In this document: positions 1 through 6,328 of the stretch, one piece after another
How positions within the stretch are numbered: position 1 is the first letter of the stretch
Layout: every line of letters starts with the position of its first letter
Virus record (IMG/VR): IMGVR_UViG_3300043773_000634
Coordinates: 1-32,361 of that record
DNA from: a virus
DNA: 32,361 nt
Direction: 5' to 3' (one strand)
Notes under the pieces: model-generated
The model's database searches: none
Seen by the model: the letters and a program-made list of their open reading frames with translations, nothing else
What the model was told of the DNA's origin: nothing
Made by a program: the position numbers and the translations under genes

Positions 1-1
1 A

Positions 2-82
2 TTCGCACTATGCTTTTGGTTTTTAGGCGGCATAATACTAACGATTAACTACTCATGGAAGAGGTGGGAAAACAATAACTAA
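2..82 (+). CDS. C-terminal end of a small membrane protein (5' partial)
   Basis: The window opens inside a reading frame of 26 codons that ends in TAA. It encodes one hydrophobic segment (roughly residues 1-16, rich in F, W, L, I and G) followed by a short basic and aromatic tail ending in WENNN. This looks like the last transmembrane helix and cytoplasmic tail of a small membrane protein whose start lies outside the window. The stop is 15 bases before the next gene on the same strand, which fits an operon. The frame is short, so chance cannot be excluded, and no function can be assigned. Confidence 0.4.
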   Translation, partial: FALCFWFLGGIILTINYSWKRWENNN

Positions 83-97
83 CTAAAACTAAACAAC

Positions 98-772
98 ATG
101 AAACTAAAAGAAGTAATTGAGAAGGACTACGGGATAGTGGTCAACAACAGGGAAGAGTATGATAGACTTGCGAAGATACTTGATGAAGCGGGGTTGAGGT
201 GGAAAGATAATCAAAGGTACACGCATTGGCATCCTTGTAATACCGACCTGTATAAAGATGAGGCATTTATATTAAGACCAAAAAAGGGGATATGGTTTAA
301 TTACATAGATGGTTTACGCCCCTTTCACGTACCCCTCTCCGACCTCGAAGAATCTCAGGGAGAAACCGAACTCGAACGTTTACGCAACCGAGTAAAGGAA
401 CTTGAAGCCCAACTATCGCAGCAGCAACCGAAGGATGAATGGCCGAAGGTGGGGGATGAGTATTGGTGTTGTCATATTCATGGGAGTACTGGAGTATTTA
501 AGTGTGGCAATGATGGTTTTGACCTTAACCTACTCTCCATCGGCAACGTCCACCGCACAAAGGAAGCAGCCGAAGCATGGTTCGAGCGTAAGCAGCTAGA
601 GCATAAGATGAATGAGGGCGGTAAGGTGCAGGTGTTTAAACTAACTAATGGAGATTGGGATTGGGTTGATGATAACCTTCCATCTTACGGCAACTTTTCA
701 TCCGTCGAATCAGCCCAATCCTTCCTATCCGACCCGAAGAACATCGAACTACTTAATAAGCATTTGAGATGA
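98..772 (+). CDS. Hypothetical phage protein with coiled coil and WPKxGDxY segment
   Basis: This is a 224-residue protein that I do not recognise as an enzyme. Three parts are visible. Residues 1-85 form a small alpha/beta segment around a KILDEAGLRWKDN stretch, similar in style to small phage domains that contain 'L...G..W..G'. Residues 88-112 are a charged, heptad-like coiled coil (ELERLRNRVKELEAQL). The C-terminal half begins with WPKVGDEYW, a start often seen in phage hypothetical proteins, and is rich in aromatic and acidic residues. The start follows an A-rich leader. The stop overlaps the next gene (ATGA), so the two are probably co-translated. Role unknown. Confidence 0.8.
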   Translation: MKLKEVIEKDYGIVVNNREEYDRLAKILDEAGLRWKDNQRYTHWHPCNTDLYKDEAFILRPKKGIWFNYIDGLRPFHVPLSDLEESQGETELERLRNRVKELEAQLSQQQPKDEWPKVGDEYWCCHIHGSTGVFKCGNDGFDLNLLSIGNVHRTKEAAEAWFERKQLEHKMNEGGKVQVFKLTNGDWDWVDDNLPSYGNFSSVESAQSFLSDPKNIELLNKHLR

Positions 773-1209
773 AACGCATCCGCCCCGATAAACACGTATT
801 AATCCAAGCATACAAGGATAAGAAAACAGTCCTTCAACTATGCCTTGAATACAACGTAACCGACCCAACAATAAGGAACTGGTACAACTACCATAGAATA
901 CCATACTACCAAGGTTTGATGGGTCGGCCAAAGAAAGCCGTTAAGATGCCGATGGAGCGTGTACGCGCGATTGCGTTGGACTTCCAACAGGGAATGTGTA
1001 TGAGCGCGATCGCAAAGAAGTGGCACATAACGCCTGACCGCGTATATTCATGCGTGTCAGCCATGCAGGTTACAGCACCGTTCAGCACGCCACACCGTGA
1101 GTTCAGCCCTAACGAGATGGACTACGGCACGATAGACTTCAACGCGAGGTATAAGTATGCGGAGGTTAAAGGAGAGATGCCCACCCCATCGGGTATAACT
1201 AGTCATTAA
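769..1209 (+). CDS. Double helix-turn-helix DNA-binding protein
   Basis: This 146-residue basic protein contains two HTH-like segments. The first, about residues 8-40, reads like a homeodomain/transposase-type HTH (LIQAYKDKKTVLQLCLEYN then TDPTIRNWY). The second, about residues 62-95, has the pattern AIALDFQQGMCMSAIAKKW followed by ITPDRVYSCV. A GRPKK string near residue 52 resembles an AT-hook core and lies between them. The gene overlaps the previous one by four bases and is the last gene before the cassette-like array. It is most likely a regulator or a small DNA-binding accessory protein. A resolvase- or transposase-derived HTH is possible, but no catalytic domain is present. Confidence 0.7.
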   Translation: MKRIRPDKHVLIQAYKDKKTVLQLCLEYNVTDPTIRNWYNYHRIPYYQGLMGRPKKAVKMPMERVRAIALDFQQGMCMSAIAKKWHITPDRVYSCVSAMQVTAPFSTPHREFSPNEMDYGTIDFNARYKYAEVKGEMPTPSGITSH

Positions 1210-1260
1210 ACGCACAAAACTATACCCTTTTGGGTGTTGTAAAGGGATAAGTGGTATATT

Positions 1261-1390
1261 GCCGCTAACGTTTTCGGGCTTGGCGAAGAAGCCGAAACGA
1301 AAAGTTAAATCGAAGTACAAAACTTAAAAATTAGAACAATATGTCAAACGAAGAACAAAACGGCTTTTTTGCCAAACCCGTGTTAGGTGC
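1261..1390 (+). repeat. attC-like recombination site A (imperfect inverted repeat)
   Basis: The left arm (1261-1294) and right arm (1361-1390) are imperfect reverse complements. The outer boxes are CTAAC and GTTAG. Next comes an unequal unpaired spacer (GTTTTC against two bases), then a long inner stem based on GGGCTTGGCGAAGAAGCC and GGCTTTTTTGCCAAACCC. The right outer box GTTAGGT (1382-1388) fits the integron R'' consensus GTTRRRY exactly. The 66-base centre would be the variable terminal structure. Integron attC sites have this architecture: R boxes, unpaired central spacer, L boxes, variable loop. The right arm lies inside the longest reading of the following methyltransferase gene. The alternative is the terminus of a MITE-like element. 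Confidence 0.65.
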
Positions 1391-2060
1391 AGTGCCTTTT
1401 TTGAACGAGATTGTTAATATGGATTGGAAAGAAGCCATTAAGCAAGTTTCAGACAAAAGCATTGATTTAGTTGTAACAGACCCACCTTACGGAATGAAAT
1501 TTCAAAGCAATTACCGTAAAGTTCAACACAAAAGTATCCAAAACGATGATAACCTTGATTGGCTTGAAAGTTGGGTGGTTGAATTAAAACGTGTTTGCAA
1601 AGATGAAGCCCACCTTTATATTTTTTGCTCTTGGCATAATATCGACTTATTTAAAGAAAAAGTAGGTGCATATTTTAACGTAAAAAATATATTGATATGG
1701 GAAAAGAATAATACAGGAATGGGTGATTTAGAAGGCGATTATGCACCGAAATACGAAATGATATTGTTTTGTAGCAACGGAAGCAAAAAATTAAATGGTG
1801 GGCGTGATGCTAATATACTGAGGGCAAAGCGAACAGGAAACGAAAACCACCCAACTGAAAAACCCGTGAACCTAATAAGCTATTTGATAGAGAAAAGTAG
1901 TAATGAAAACGACATTGTTTTGGATACTTTTGCAGGTAGCTTTTCAACCGCACAGGCTTGTAAACAAAAGAAGCGGAACTTTATTTGCTTTGAAATTGAA
2001 GAAGAATATTGCAGAACCGCAAAAAACTTGCTTAATGGTGTATCGGTCAGCTTATTTTAG
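1341..2060 (+). CDS. Orphan beta-class DNA methyltransferase (N6-adenine or N4-cytosine)
   Basis: This SAM-dependent DNA methyltransferase of the N6_N4_Mtase family modifies an amino group on adenine or cytosine. The catalytic DPPY motif is at residues 47-50 and is preceded by DKSIDLVVT. A HPTEKP motif and the SAM-binding motif (DTFAGSF) come near the C-terminus, giving the beta order of motifs. The usual FxGxG is here FAGSF, so the last glycine is replaced. DPPY favours m6A. No restriction enzyme is adjacent, so it probably protects phage DNA or alters regulation. Residues 8-16 (NGFFAKPVL) are encoded by the right arm of the upstream attC-like site. The family's usual N-terminus corresponds to FLNEIVNMD, so a GTG start at 1392 or the ATG at 1419 is as likely as the ATG at 1341. 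The gene is AT-rich compared with the phage structural genes. Confidence 0.88.
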   Translation: MSNEEQNGFFAKPVLGAVPFLNEIVNMDWKEAIKQVSDKSIDLVVTDPPYGMKFQSNYRKVQHKSIQNDDNLDWLESWVVELKRVCKDEAHLYIFCSWHNIDLFKEKVGAYFNVKNILIWEKNNTGMGDLEGDYAPKYEMILFCSNGSKKLNGGRDANILRAKRTGNENHPTEKPVNLISYLIEKSSNENDIVLDTFAGSFSTAQACKQKKRNFICFEIEEEYCRTAKNLLNGVSVSLF

Positions 2061-2070
2061 CACGTCTGCT

Positions 2071-2176
2071 GGCATTGCACCTAACGTATCGGGGCTTTGC
2101 GTAGTAGCCCTTAGTAGAAACTTAAAATTAACCACGACACTTGATGGGGCTATTACGCAAAACCCTTGTTATGTGC
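2071..2176 (+). repeat. attC-like recombination site B
   Basis: The left arm runs from 2077 to 2110, and the right arm from 2146 to 2176. R' is ACCTAAC (exact RYYYAAC) and R'' is GTTATGT (one mismatch to GTTRRRY). The inner arms pair as GGGGCTTTGCGTAGTAGCCC against GGGGCTATTACGCAAAACCC. The R' side with its flank (2071-2084) is complementary at 13 of 14 positions to the bases just after the cut point of site A (1383-1396, TTAGGTGCAGTGCC). Complementarity to its own R'' flank is much weaker (8 of 14). This is the pattern expected when 1383-2168 was once a circular cassette with one attC. Confidence 0.65.
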
Positions 2177-2192
2177 CGTTAAATTTAGAAAG

Positions 2193-2393
2193 ATGATTGA
2201 CTTTACAAAAGAACTGGATAGATTTTCAAACAAAAGTATTTCGTTTGAAATCAATTCCAAAACAAATGAACTTGAAATTGATAGTGAGGAATACACAAAA
2301 AATGGACTAAGTGTAGATAGACATACTTTTAATTTGTCAAAAGACGAAGCAAAAAAGATAGTCGAATACTTGTCTGAGTGGGTGTCTGCTTAA
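2193..2393 (+). CDS. Small hypothetical protein carried between attC-like sites
   Basis: This is a 66-residue protein starting at the ATG at 2193, which follows TTTAGAAAG. A longer reading from a TTG at 2166 would translate the right arm of site B and is unlikely. The sequence is acidic and lysine-rich, with a predicted beta segment followed by a C-terminal helix (DEAKKIVEYLSEWV). I do not recognise the family. It is the only gene between attC-like sites B and C, 16 bases after the R'' box of B and ending two bases before the arm of C. That is the tight packing typical of integron cassettes, which commonly carry small unknown ORFs. Confidence 0.6.
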   Translation: MIDFTKELDRFSNKSISFEINSKTNELEIDSEEYTKNGLSVDRHTFNLSKDEAKKIVEYLSEWVSA

Positions 2394-2394
2394 T

Positions 2395-2525
2395 GGCGCA
2401 TAACGTTTTGGGCTTGGCGAAGTGGCTGAACCCGAAGCTAAATAGAATTACTAAACTTTAAAATTAAAAACGAATGATTGATAGAATTACTGAACAGCCA
2501 TTTTGCCAAACCCGTGTTATGCGTA
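2395..2525 (+). repeat. attC-like recombination site C
   Basis: The left arm is 2395-2431 and the right arm 2492-2523. The outer boxes CGCATAAC and GTTATGCG are perfectly complementary. Inside them GGGCTTGGCGAAGTGGCTG pairs with CAGCCATTTTGCCAAACCC, after an unequal spacer (GTTTT against GT). About 60 AT-rich bases form the loop. The inner stem is nearly identical to that of site A. The first ten bases of the preceding cassette (2169-2178, TTATGTGCCG) are complementary at 8 of 10 positions to the R' flank here (TGGCGCATAA), slightly better than this site's own R'' flank (7 of 10). Confidence 0.65.
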
Positions 2526-2592
2526 TGTGGCGGTTAATTTAGGATAAACTTTATTTGGAAACGGAATAGAAACAAAAAGAAAAAAGGAAGGG

Positions 2593-3408
2593 ATGGAATT
2601 AAATAAAATATACAATGAGAGCAATCTCGATACAATGGCAAGGATGCCTGATAACTTCATTGATTTGACTGTTACTTCGCCACCTTATGATGGGCTAAGA
2701 ACATACAATGGTTATAGTTTTGATTTTGAAAATATAGCAAAAGAATTGTATAGAGTTACAAAAGATGGTGGAGTTGTGGTGTGGGTTGTAGGTGATGCAA
2801 CTGTAAATGGCAGTGAATCCGGTACGAGTTTTAAACAAGCATTATTTTTTAAAGAATGTGGTTTTAATCTTCACGACACAATGATTTATAAAAGAAACAC
2901 GCCTTTTCCATCAACAACAAGATATTATCAGGAATTTGAATATATGTTTGTTTTTAGTAAAGGAAAGCCGAAGTGTTTTAATTATTTAACACAAAGAAAA
3001 ACAGAAGAAACTATTAAAGATGCTCAAAGAAGAAATATAAAGAAAACTGAAGCAAGGGGAGTGGATGGTAAAATAAAATCAAATCGATTTAGTGATAAAT
3101 CTAAAAATGATGTTAATAGAATTAAAAGTAATATTTGGTCTTATGATGTCGGTGGGGGTAAAAGTACTATTGATATGATAGCATATCAACATCCGGCAAT
3201 ATTTCCAGATAAATTAGTTAGTGACCATATTTACACTTGGAGTAATGAAAATGATATTGTTTACGATTGCTTTATGGGAAGTGGAACAACTGCTAAAATG
3301 GCTCACTTGCAGAATAGAAATTGGATTGGAAGTGAAATAAGCAAAGAGTATGTTGAGCTTGCCGAGAAAAGGATTGCTCCATACTTAGCACAAACTTCAT
3401 TGTTTTAA
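2593..3408 (+). CDS. Orphan beta-class DNA methyltransferase with TSPPY motif
   Basis: This is a second SAM-dependent DNA amino-methyltransferase of the N6_N4_Mtase family, 271 residues. The catalytic TSPPY is at residues 28-32, a VVVWVVGD strand follows at about residue 60, HPAIFPDKL comes near residue 198, and the SAM-binding FMGSGTTA is near residue 226, again giving the beta order. In this family SPPY is often linked to N4-cytosine methylation and DPPY to N6-adenine, so it may modify a different base from its neighbour. The central part (about 130-180) is lysine- and asparagine-rich and is the likely target-recognition region. The start has a good ribosome site (AAGGAAGGG) eight bases upstream. 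There is no restriction endonuclease nearby. Codons are strongly AT-biased compared with the late genes. Confidence 0.9.
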   Translation: MELNKIYNESNLDTMARMPDNFIDLTVTSPPYDGLRTYNGYSFDFENIAKELYRVTKDGGVVVWVVGDATVNGSESGTSFKQALFFKECGFNLHDTMIYKRNTPFPSTTRYYQEFEYMFVFSKGKPKCFNYLTQRKTEETIKDAQRRNIKKTEARGVDGKIKSNRFSDKSKNDVNRIKSNIWSYDVGGGKSTIDMIAYQHPAIFPDKLVSDHIYTWSNENDIVYDCFMGSGTTAKMAHLQNRNWIGSEISKEYVELAEKRIAPYLAQTSLF

Positions 3409-3470
3409 TGTGCGGTGGGCTTTTTTCTTTTTGTTTCTTAACGATAACTGTCTTATGGAAACGAATGGTA

Positions 3471-3541
3471 GCCATTACGCATAACTCCCCGCTAAGTCTC
3501 ACTTAGTCATCCATAACATTCCAATACGGTTATTATGGATG
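3471..3541 (+). repeat. Possible half or degenerate attC-like site D with nested hairpins
   Basis: Downstream of the second methyltransferase, TACGCATAA at 3476-3484 is the exact reverse complement of the bases right after the cut point of site C (2517-2525). It sits where the R' box of that cassette's own site should be. The R' box is followed by a small perfect hairpin (CTAAGT, CTC, ACTTAG, 3493-3507). A second inverted repeat follows (CATCCATAA at 3508-3516 against TTATGGATG further on). A convincing R'' with complementary L box was not found, so the site is either diverged or broken. The region 3409-3585 holds no other gene. Confidence 0.4.
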
Positions 3542-3585
3542 ATAAATGGCTACTTAAAATAAAAGAATTATTAAACTAAAATGAT

Positions 3586-3828
3586 ATGATACACGAATTA
3601 AAAAAATATTTGAAAGAACAAAAGCTAATAGCTGAAATAAATAATGAGAAAGTTAGCTGCTATACAGTTATACTTAGAAAGATTGAAGAACTTGAAAATA
3701 GCGCAAATACTCCTGTTATAAAATCGGTTGTTAGCGCAAAGATTCAAAAGGCTATTGATTACTTGAAGGATGATTTTAGTAAGGAAGATTTAAAAATATT
3801 ATCAGAACAGCTAACAACTGTTTTATAA
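3586..3828 (+). CDS. Small lysine-rich hypothetical protein
   Basis: This 80-residue protein is predicted to be mostly helical, with an amphipathic N-terminal helix (HELKKYLKEQKLIAEI), a middle helix (VILRKIEELENS) and a C-terminal helical pair. No family is recognised. It is AT-rich like the methyltransferase cassettes just upstream and could belong to the same acquired segment. It is followed after 31 bases by another small gene on the same strand. Confidence 0.6.
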   Translation: MIHELKKYLKEQKLIAEINNEKVSCYTVILRKIEELENSANTPVIKSVVSAKIQKAIDYLKDDFSKEDLKILSEQLTTVL

Positions 3829-3859
3829 CCCCCATATAATCTACCTAAACCAAAGCAAT

Positions 3860-4093
3860 ATGACATTAAAAGAACAAGCAGTAAAAGAAAAAGCGGATAG
3901 CCTAACGGAAAGTTTTGGCAGCTACGCGATTAAGCACGTTGAGTATGTTATTAAATTACTCAGGTCAATACCTTCAATAAACGATAGGGAGTATTACGAT
4001 TTAGTTGACTTCTATACTGATATAGCTAATGAGTTGGTTCGTAGGGTTTACCTAAACCAAAGCACTACAAGCACCAGTATTAAGAACACATAA
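3860..4093 (+). CDS. Small helical hypothetical protein
   Basis: This 77-residue, mostly helical protein (VEYVIKLLRSI and VDFYTDIANELVRRVY are the clearest helices) has no recognised family. Its last 46 bases overlap the 3' end of the convergent spanin gene on the minus strand, so the two transcription units meet tail to tail here. It is the last plus-strand gene before the long minus-strand lysis and structural block. Confidence 0.6.
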   Translation: MTLKEQAVKEKADSLTESFGSYAIKHVEYVIKLLRSIPSINDREYYDLVDFYTDIANELVRRVYLNQSTTSTSIKNT

Positions 4094-4428
4094 ACCCACC
4101 AAGGCACGGATGTTGATTCCTTAACCTCGATGATGCGCACGGGTATCTTGCGTTCTAGCACAACTGTATCACCTGCACACTTGCCGTACACGTAGATGCT
4201 ATCCTGATGGCGTATGACTTGCACGGTTAGTCTATCGCGGTTGACAATGAACGTGTCATAAGTGTTCATGACTTGCATGGTGTCGATACTAACGCTTTGC
4301 GTTATTATCGTATCAATGATTTTAACGCTATCTACGCGCACCAATTCGGGGTGCTTGCGGATTAGTCGCTCTAGTCGCTTTTGAGGCGTACATGAGGATA
4401 GGAATAGCAATAGGATTAAGTATCTCAT
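4048..4428 (-). CDS. Unimolecular spanin (u-spanin)
   Basis: This 126-residue protein has both membrane anchors expected of a u-spanin. The N-terminus is a lipoprotein signal with lipobox LSSC (Cys13), for the outer membrane. The C-terminus has one transmembrane helix (about 108-125, WWVYVFLILVLVVLWF), for the inner membrane. The roughly 95-residue middle is periplasmic and beta-rich with repeated V/I-D-T-I patterns rather than a coiled coil, as in u-spanins of the phage T1 type. Such proteins fuse the outer and inner membranes in the last lysis step. It overlaps the holin gene by four bases and follows endolysin and holin in transcription order, which strongly supports the call. Confidence 0.8.
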   Translation of the reverse strand: MRYLILLLFLSSCTPQKRLERLIRKHPELVRVDSVKIIDTIITQSVSIDTMQVMNTYDTFIVNRDRLTVQVIRHQDSIYVYGKCAGDTVVLERKIPVRIIEVKESTSVPWWVYVFLILVLVVLWFR

Positions 4429-4652
4429 TTCCTTCTCAAGTCAATAATATTCTGCACAGTGATGATGCCCAATAGTAGCAACACAAAACACAGGTCGATT
4501 AGGACAATGTCCACCACTACGGTTGTATCAACAAACCGATAGTGCAGGTACACTACACAGGTCATTAATACGAACGCGGATAGCTTACGCGCGGAGAACC
4601 CCTGTGGCGAGTTCTCGAATGACTTTATCAATGAGTTCAATAGTTCCTTCAT
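4425..4652 (-). CDS. Holin-like membrane protein
   Basis: This 75-residue protein has two predicted transmembrane helices (about 25-42 and 48-67) and a charged tail ending DLRRK. Holins of this size form holes in the inner membrane and time endolysin release. The call rests on size, topology and position between the endolysin and the spanin, with ATGA overlaps to both. The N-terminal part (KELLNSLIKSFENSPQGFSARKL, here split for length) is amphipathic and polar. Sequence similarity to a named holin family was not established. Confidence 0.65.
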   Translation of the reverse strand: MKELLNSLIKSFENSPQGFSARKLSAFVLMTCVVYLHYRFVDTTVVVDIVLIDLCFVLLLLGIITVQNIIDLRRK

Positions 4653-5101
4653 CCTAGTATGTTTACAAATGTGGCAAACCCAACTCCGCGTGTGCGCTTA
4701 TACACTCCGCCACCATTGGACTGACTGCCGTTATTATTAGGCGATGTGTTGCCTTCAATGCATTCAAATGTAGTCTTAGTCACCCAACGCACGAATATTC
4801 CCGTATGGTCGTGCTTACCGTCGTGATTCCAATCGAATAGAACTATGTCACCTTCCTTCGGTGTTGTAGTTATCCATCCATTCTGCTTGGCGCGGTGGTA
4901 CATGGTCGGAACGTAGTGAAACCCTTCGTCGGTGTCAATCTTAGGTAGTGAGTGTCCCGCAAAATGATAGCAATAGGACACGAACTGAGCGCACCATGCC
5001 ACATTGTTCATGCCGTACCATTCACCGAATTGGTTCTTATTGTTCACTCCTTCGGTATAACCGATGTGCGATGATGCAACGTTTATTATATCACTTCTCA
5101 T
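4649..5101 (-). CDS. CHAP-domain endolysin
   Basis: This 150-residue peptidoglycan hydrolase consists of a single CHAP/NlpC-like cysteine-peptidase domain. The catalytic cysteine is Cys37 in AWCAQFVSY and the histidine is His99 in DHTGIF, with a third polar residue in EGNTS (Glu116/Asn118). No cell-wall-binding domain and no signal peptide are present, so release through the holin is expected. It would cut amide bonds in the peptide part of peptidoglycan. The gene begins inside the end of the DUF3310-like gene and overlaps the holin gene by four bases. Confidence 0.85.
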   Translation of the reverse strand: MRSDIINVASSHIGYTEGVNNKNQFGEWYGMNNVAWCAQFVSYCYHFAGHSLPKIDTDEGFHYVPTMYHRAKQNGWITTTPKEGDIVLFDWNHDGKHDHTGIFVRWVTKTTFECIEGNTSPNNNGSQSNGGGVYKRTRGVGFATFVNILG

Positions 5102-5303
5102 GCTTAGGATGTTGAAGGTATAATGTTAGGTGATGGATAGCCTTTTGAATGTCTTCAACTGGCGTTTGATGCTTGCGGTTAGCGCGGAGAATGTATTCAA
5201 CTGCTGAGGCGAGGTTATGGTTTTGGTCAAGTTCAAAGTCTATCAGAACGTCCTGCGCTGTGACCCCCTTGTACTTCCCGATATAGTATTCAGGTGTTTT
5301 CAT
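5091..5303 (-). CDS. DUF3310-like small protein
   Basis: This 70-residue protein matches the pattern of DUF3310 (SaV-like) proteins, which are common in phages and of unknown function. The pattern is a YY near the N-terminus, an acidic stretch (DFELDQNHNL), then AVEYILRANRKHQ, and a C-terminal helix with EDIQKAIHHLTLYL. It overlaps both neighbours slightly and is co-transcribed with the lysis genes. Confidence 0.65.
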   Translation of the reverse strand: MKTPEYYIGKYKGVTAQDVLIDFELDQNHNLASAVEYILRANRKHQTPVEDIQKAIHHLTLYLQHPKHEK

Positions 5304-5575
5304 CGTCTAGTCGTTTTACGTTTAGATCGCGTCAGCACCTTGTTGTTAAGTACAATTAACGCTTGAAGCATTTTCTGTTCTACTTCGGCACAGGCGTTTT
5401 CAATGTCATATATCGGCATAGGTGATTCAAAACAATCACCATGAATATCCCACACGTATGTGCCACCCTCGGGGTCTTTAACATTAACCTGTGCGAGTTT
5501 GGCAATGGCGAAGATGCTCCACCGTTGCAGCACGATGCCACCTTTATCGTCTAGCAGTTTTAGTCCTATTCTCAT
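5300..5575 (-). CDS. Hypothetical protein in lysis operon
   Basis: This 91-residue protein starts with a beta segment (MRIGLKLLDDKGGIVLQRW), has a helical middle (CAEVEQKMLQALIVLNNKVL) and ends in a very basic tail (RSKRKTTRR). No family is recognised. It overlaps the exonuclease gene upstream by 32 bases and the DUF3310-like gene downstream by four, so it is translated as part of the same operon. Confidence 0.6.
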   Translation of the reverse strand: MRIGLKLLDDKGGIVLQRWSIFAIAKLAQVNVKDPEGGTYVWDIHGDCFESPMPIYDIENACAEVEQKMLQALIVLNNKVLTRSKRKTTRR

Positions 5576-6308
5576 TTTTCATTTTGTTATACGTTGATTC
5601 GGGAACACTCCATGATGTACCGCATGACTGGCAGCGAAGCACTACCTTAACACCTGCGGATATGGTCATGCGCCTATCTTGCAGATGCACGTGGTCGCTT
5701 CCACATTCAGGGCAATCTGTTCGGTCTTGCGATACGCGGGTAACGGGCTTGAGATACGGCTGCATTACTTTATGTACGCGTTCGAGTTCTAGTACGTCTT
5801 TTTTACAATACGTCACCATGTCACGCATTGCGCGTTTGTTACCTTTGAGGGTGATGTCAAGCCACCATTGAAATTCTGTTTTCAGTTTCCCATGTCCGCC
5901 TGTGAATTTGCTGATGTAGTCTAAGCGGTTTGAGTTGAATTTAAACTGACCGCGTGACACCTTAAGAGTATCGACGATAGGTAAGGAGTGCGGGAATTTA
6001 ACGCGATGGAATAACGCCCGGGTACGTATCCACGGCAGGTCGAAACGCGCACCGTTATGCGCGATGATTTCAGTTGCGCTGCCGCAAATCTTAGCTAGAG
6101 TTTTGACTAGTTCTTTGTCGGACTTATTGTTGTCCCATGTTGCGGAATAGACTTTGCTTTGTCCTTCCCATTTCCAACACGCGCAGATGATGGCACGTTC
6201 TTGTACTATGTTCTCGTAACCGATGGAAACTTTATGGCCTGTCTGCCAAAACACGCCTATATTCGGTGATACTTCAATGTCGATGTATAAGCGTTTTCTT
6301 TCGTTCAT
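5544..6308 (-). CDS. DnaQ/RNase H-fold 3'-5' exonuclease with C-terminal zinc ribbon
   Basis: This 254-residue protein starts at MNERKRLYIDIEVSP. The first acidic pair is Asp10 and Glu12, followed by IIAHNGARFDLPW (Exo II) and a late YCKKDVLELERV (Exo III region). This is the three-acid pattern of DEDD exonucleases of the RNase_H_2/DnaQ type, which remove nucleotides with two metal ions. The C-terminus adds CPECGSDHVHL and a second CQSCG, a four-cysteine zinc ribbon. A longer reading from 6356 would overlap the upstream gene by 28 bases and adds 16 residues without domain similarity, so 6308 is preferred. It may act in phage DNA metabolism, but it lies between tail and lysis genes rather than with the replication genes. 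Confidence 0.75.
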   Translation of the reverse strand: MNERKRLYIDIEVSPNIGVFWQTGHKVSIGYENIVQERAIICACWKWEGQSKVYSATWDNNKSDKELVKTLAKICGSATEIIAHNGARFDLPWIRTRALFHRVKFPHSLPIVDTLKVSRGQFKFNSNRLDYISKFTGGHGKLKTEFQWWLDITLKGNKRAMRDMVTYCKKDVLELERVHKVMQPYLKPVTRVSQDRTDCPECGSDHVHLQDRRMTISAGVKVVLRCQSCGTSWSVPESTYNKMKNENRTKTARR

Positions 6309-6328
6309 TGTCTTGGCATTAGCGTTCC

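Noticed and set aside
24-39. Left end of a further cassette matching the R' side of site A
   Set aside because: TTAGGCGGCATAATAC resembles the expected complement of TGCCGCTAAC but needs gaps, is not preceded by a proper G at the cut point, and lies in a plausible coding frame.
1341-3408. Restriction-modification system
   Set aside because: Both methyltransferases are complete, but no restriction endonuclease or specificity subunit is encoded beside them. The nuclease at 30598 is in a separate operon with replication genes.
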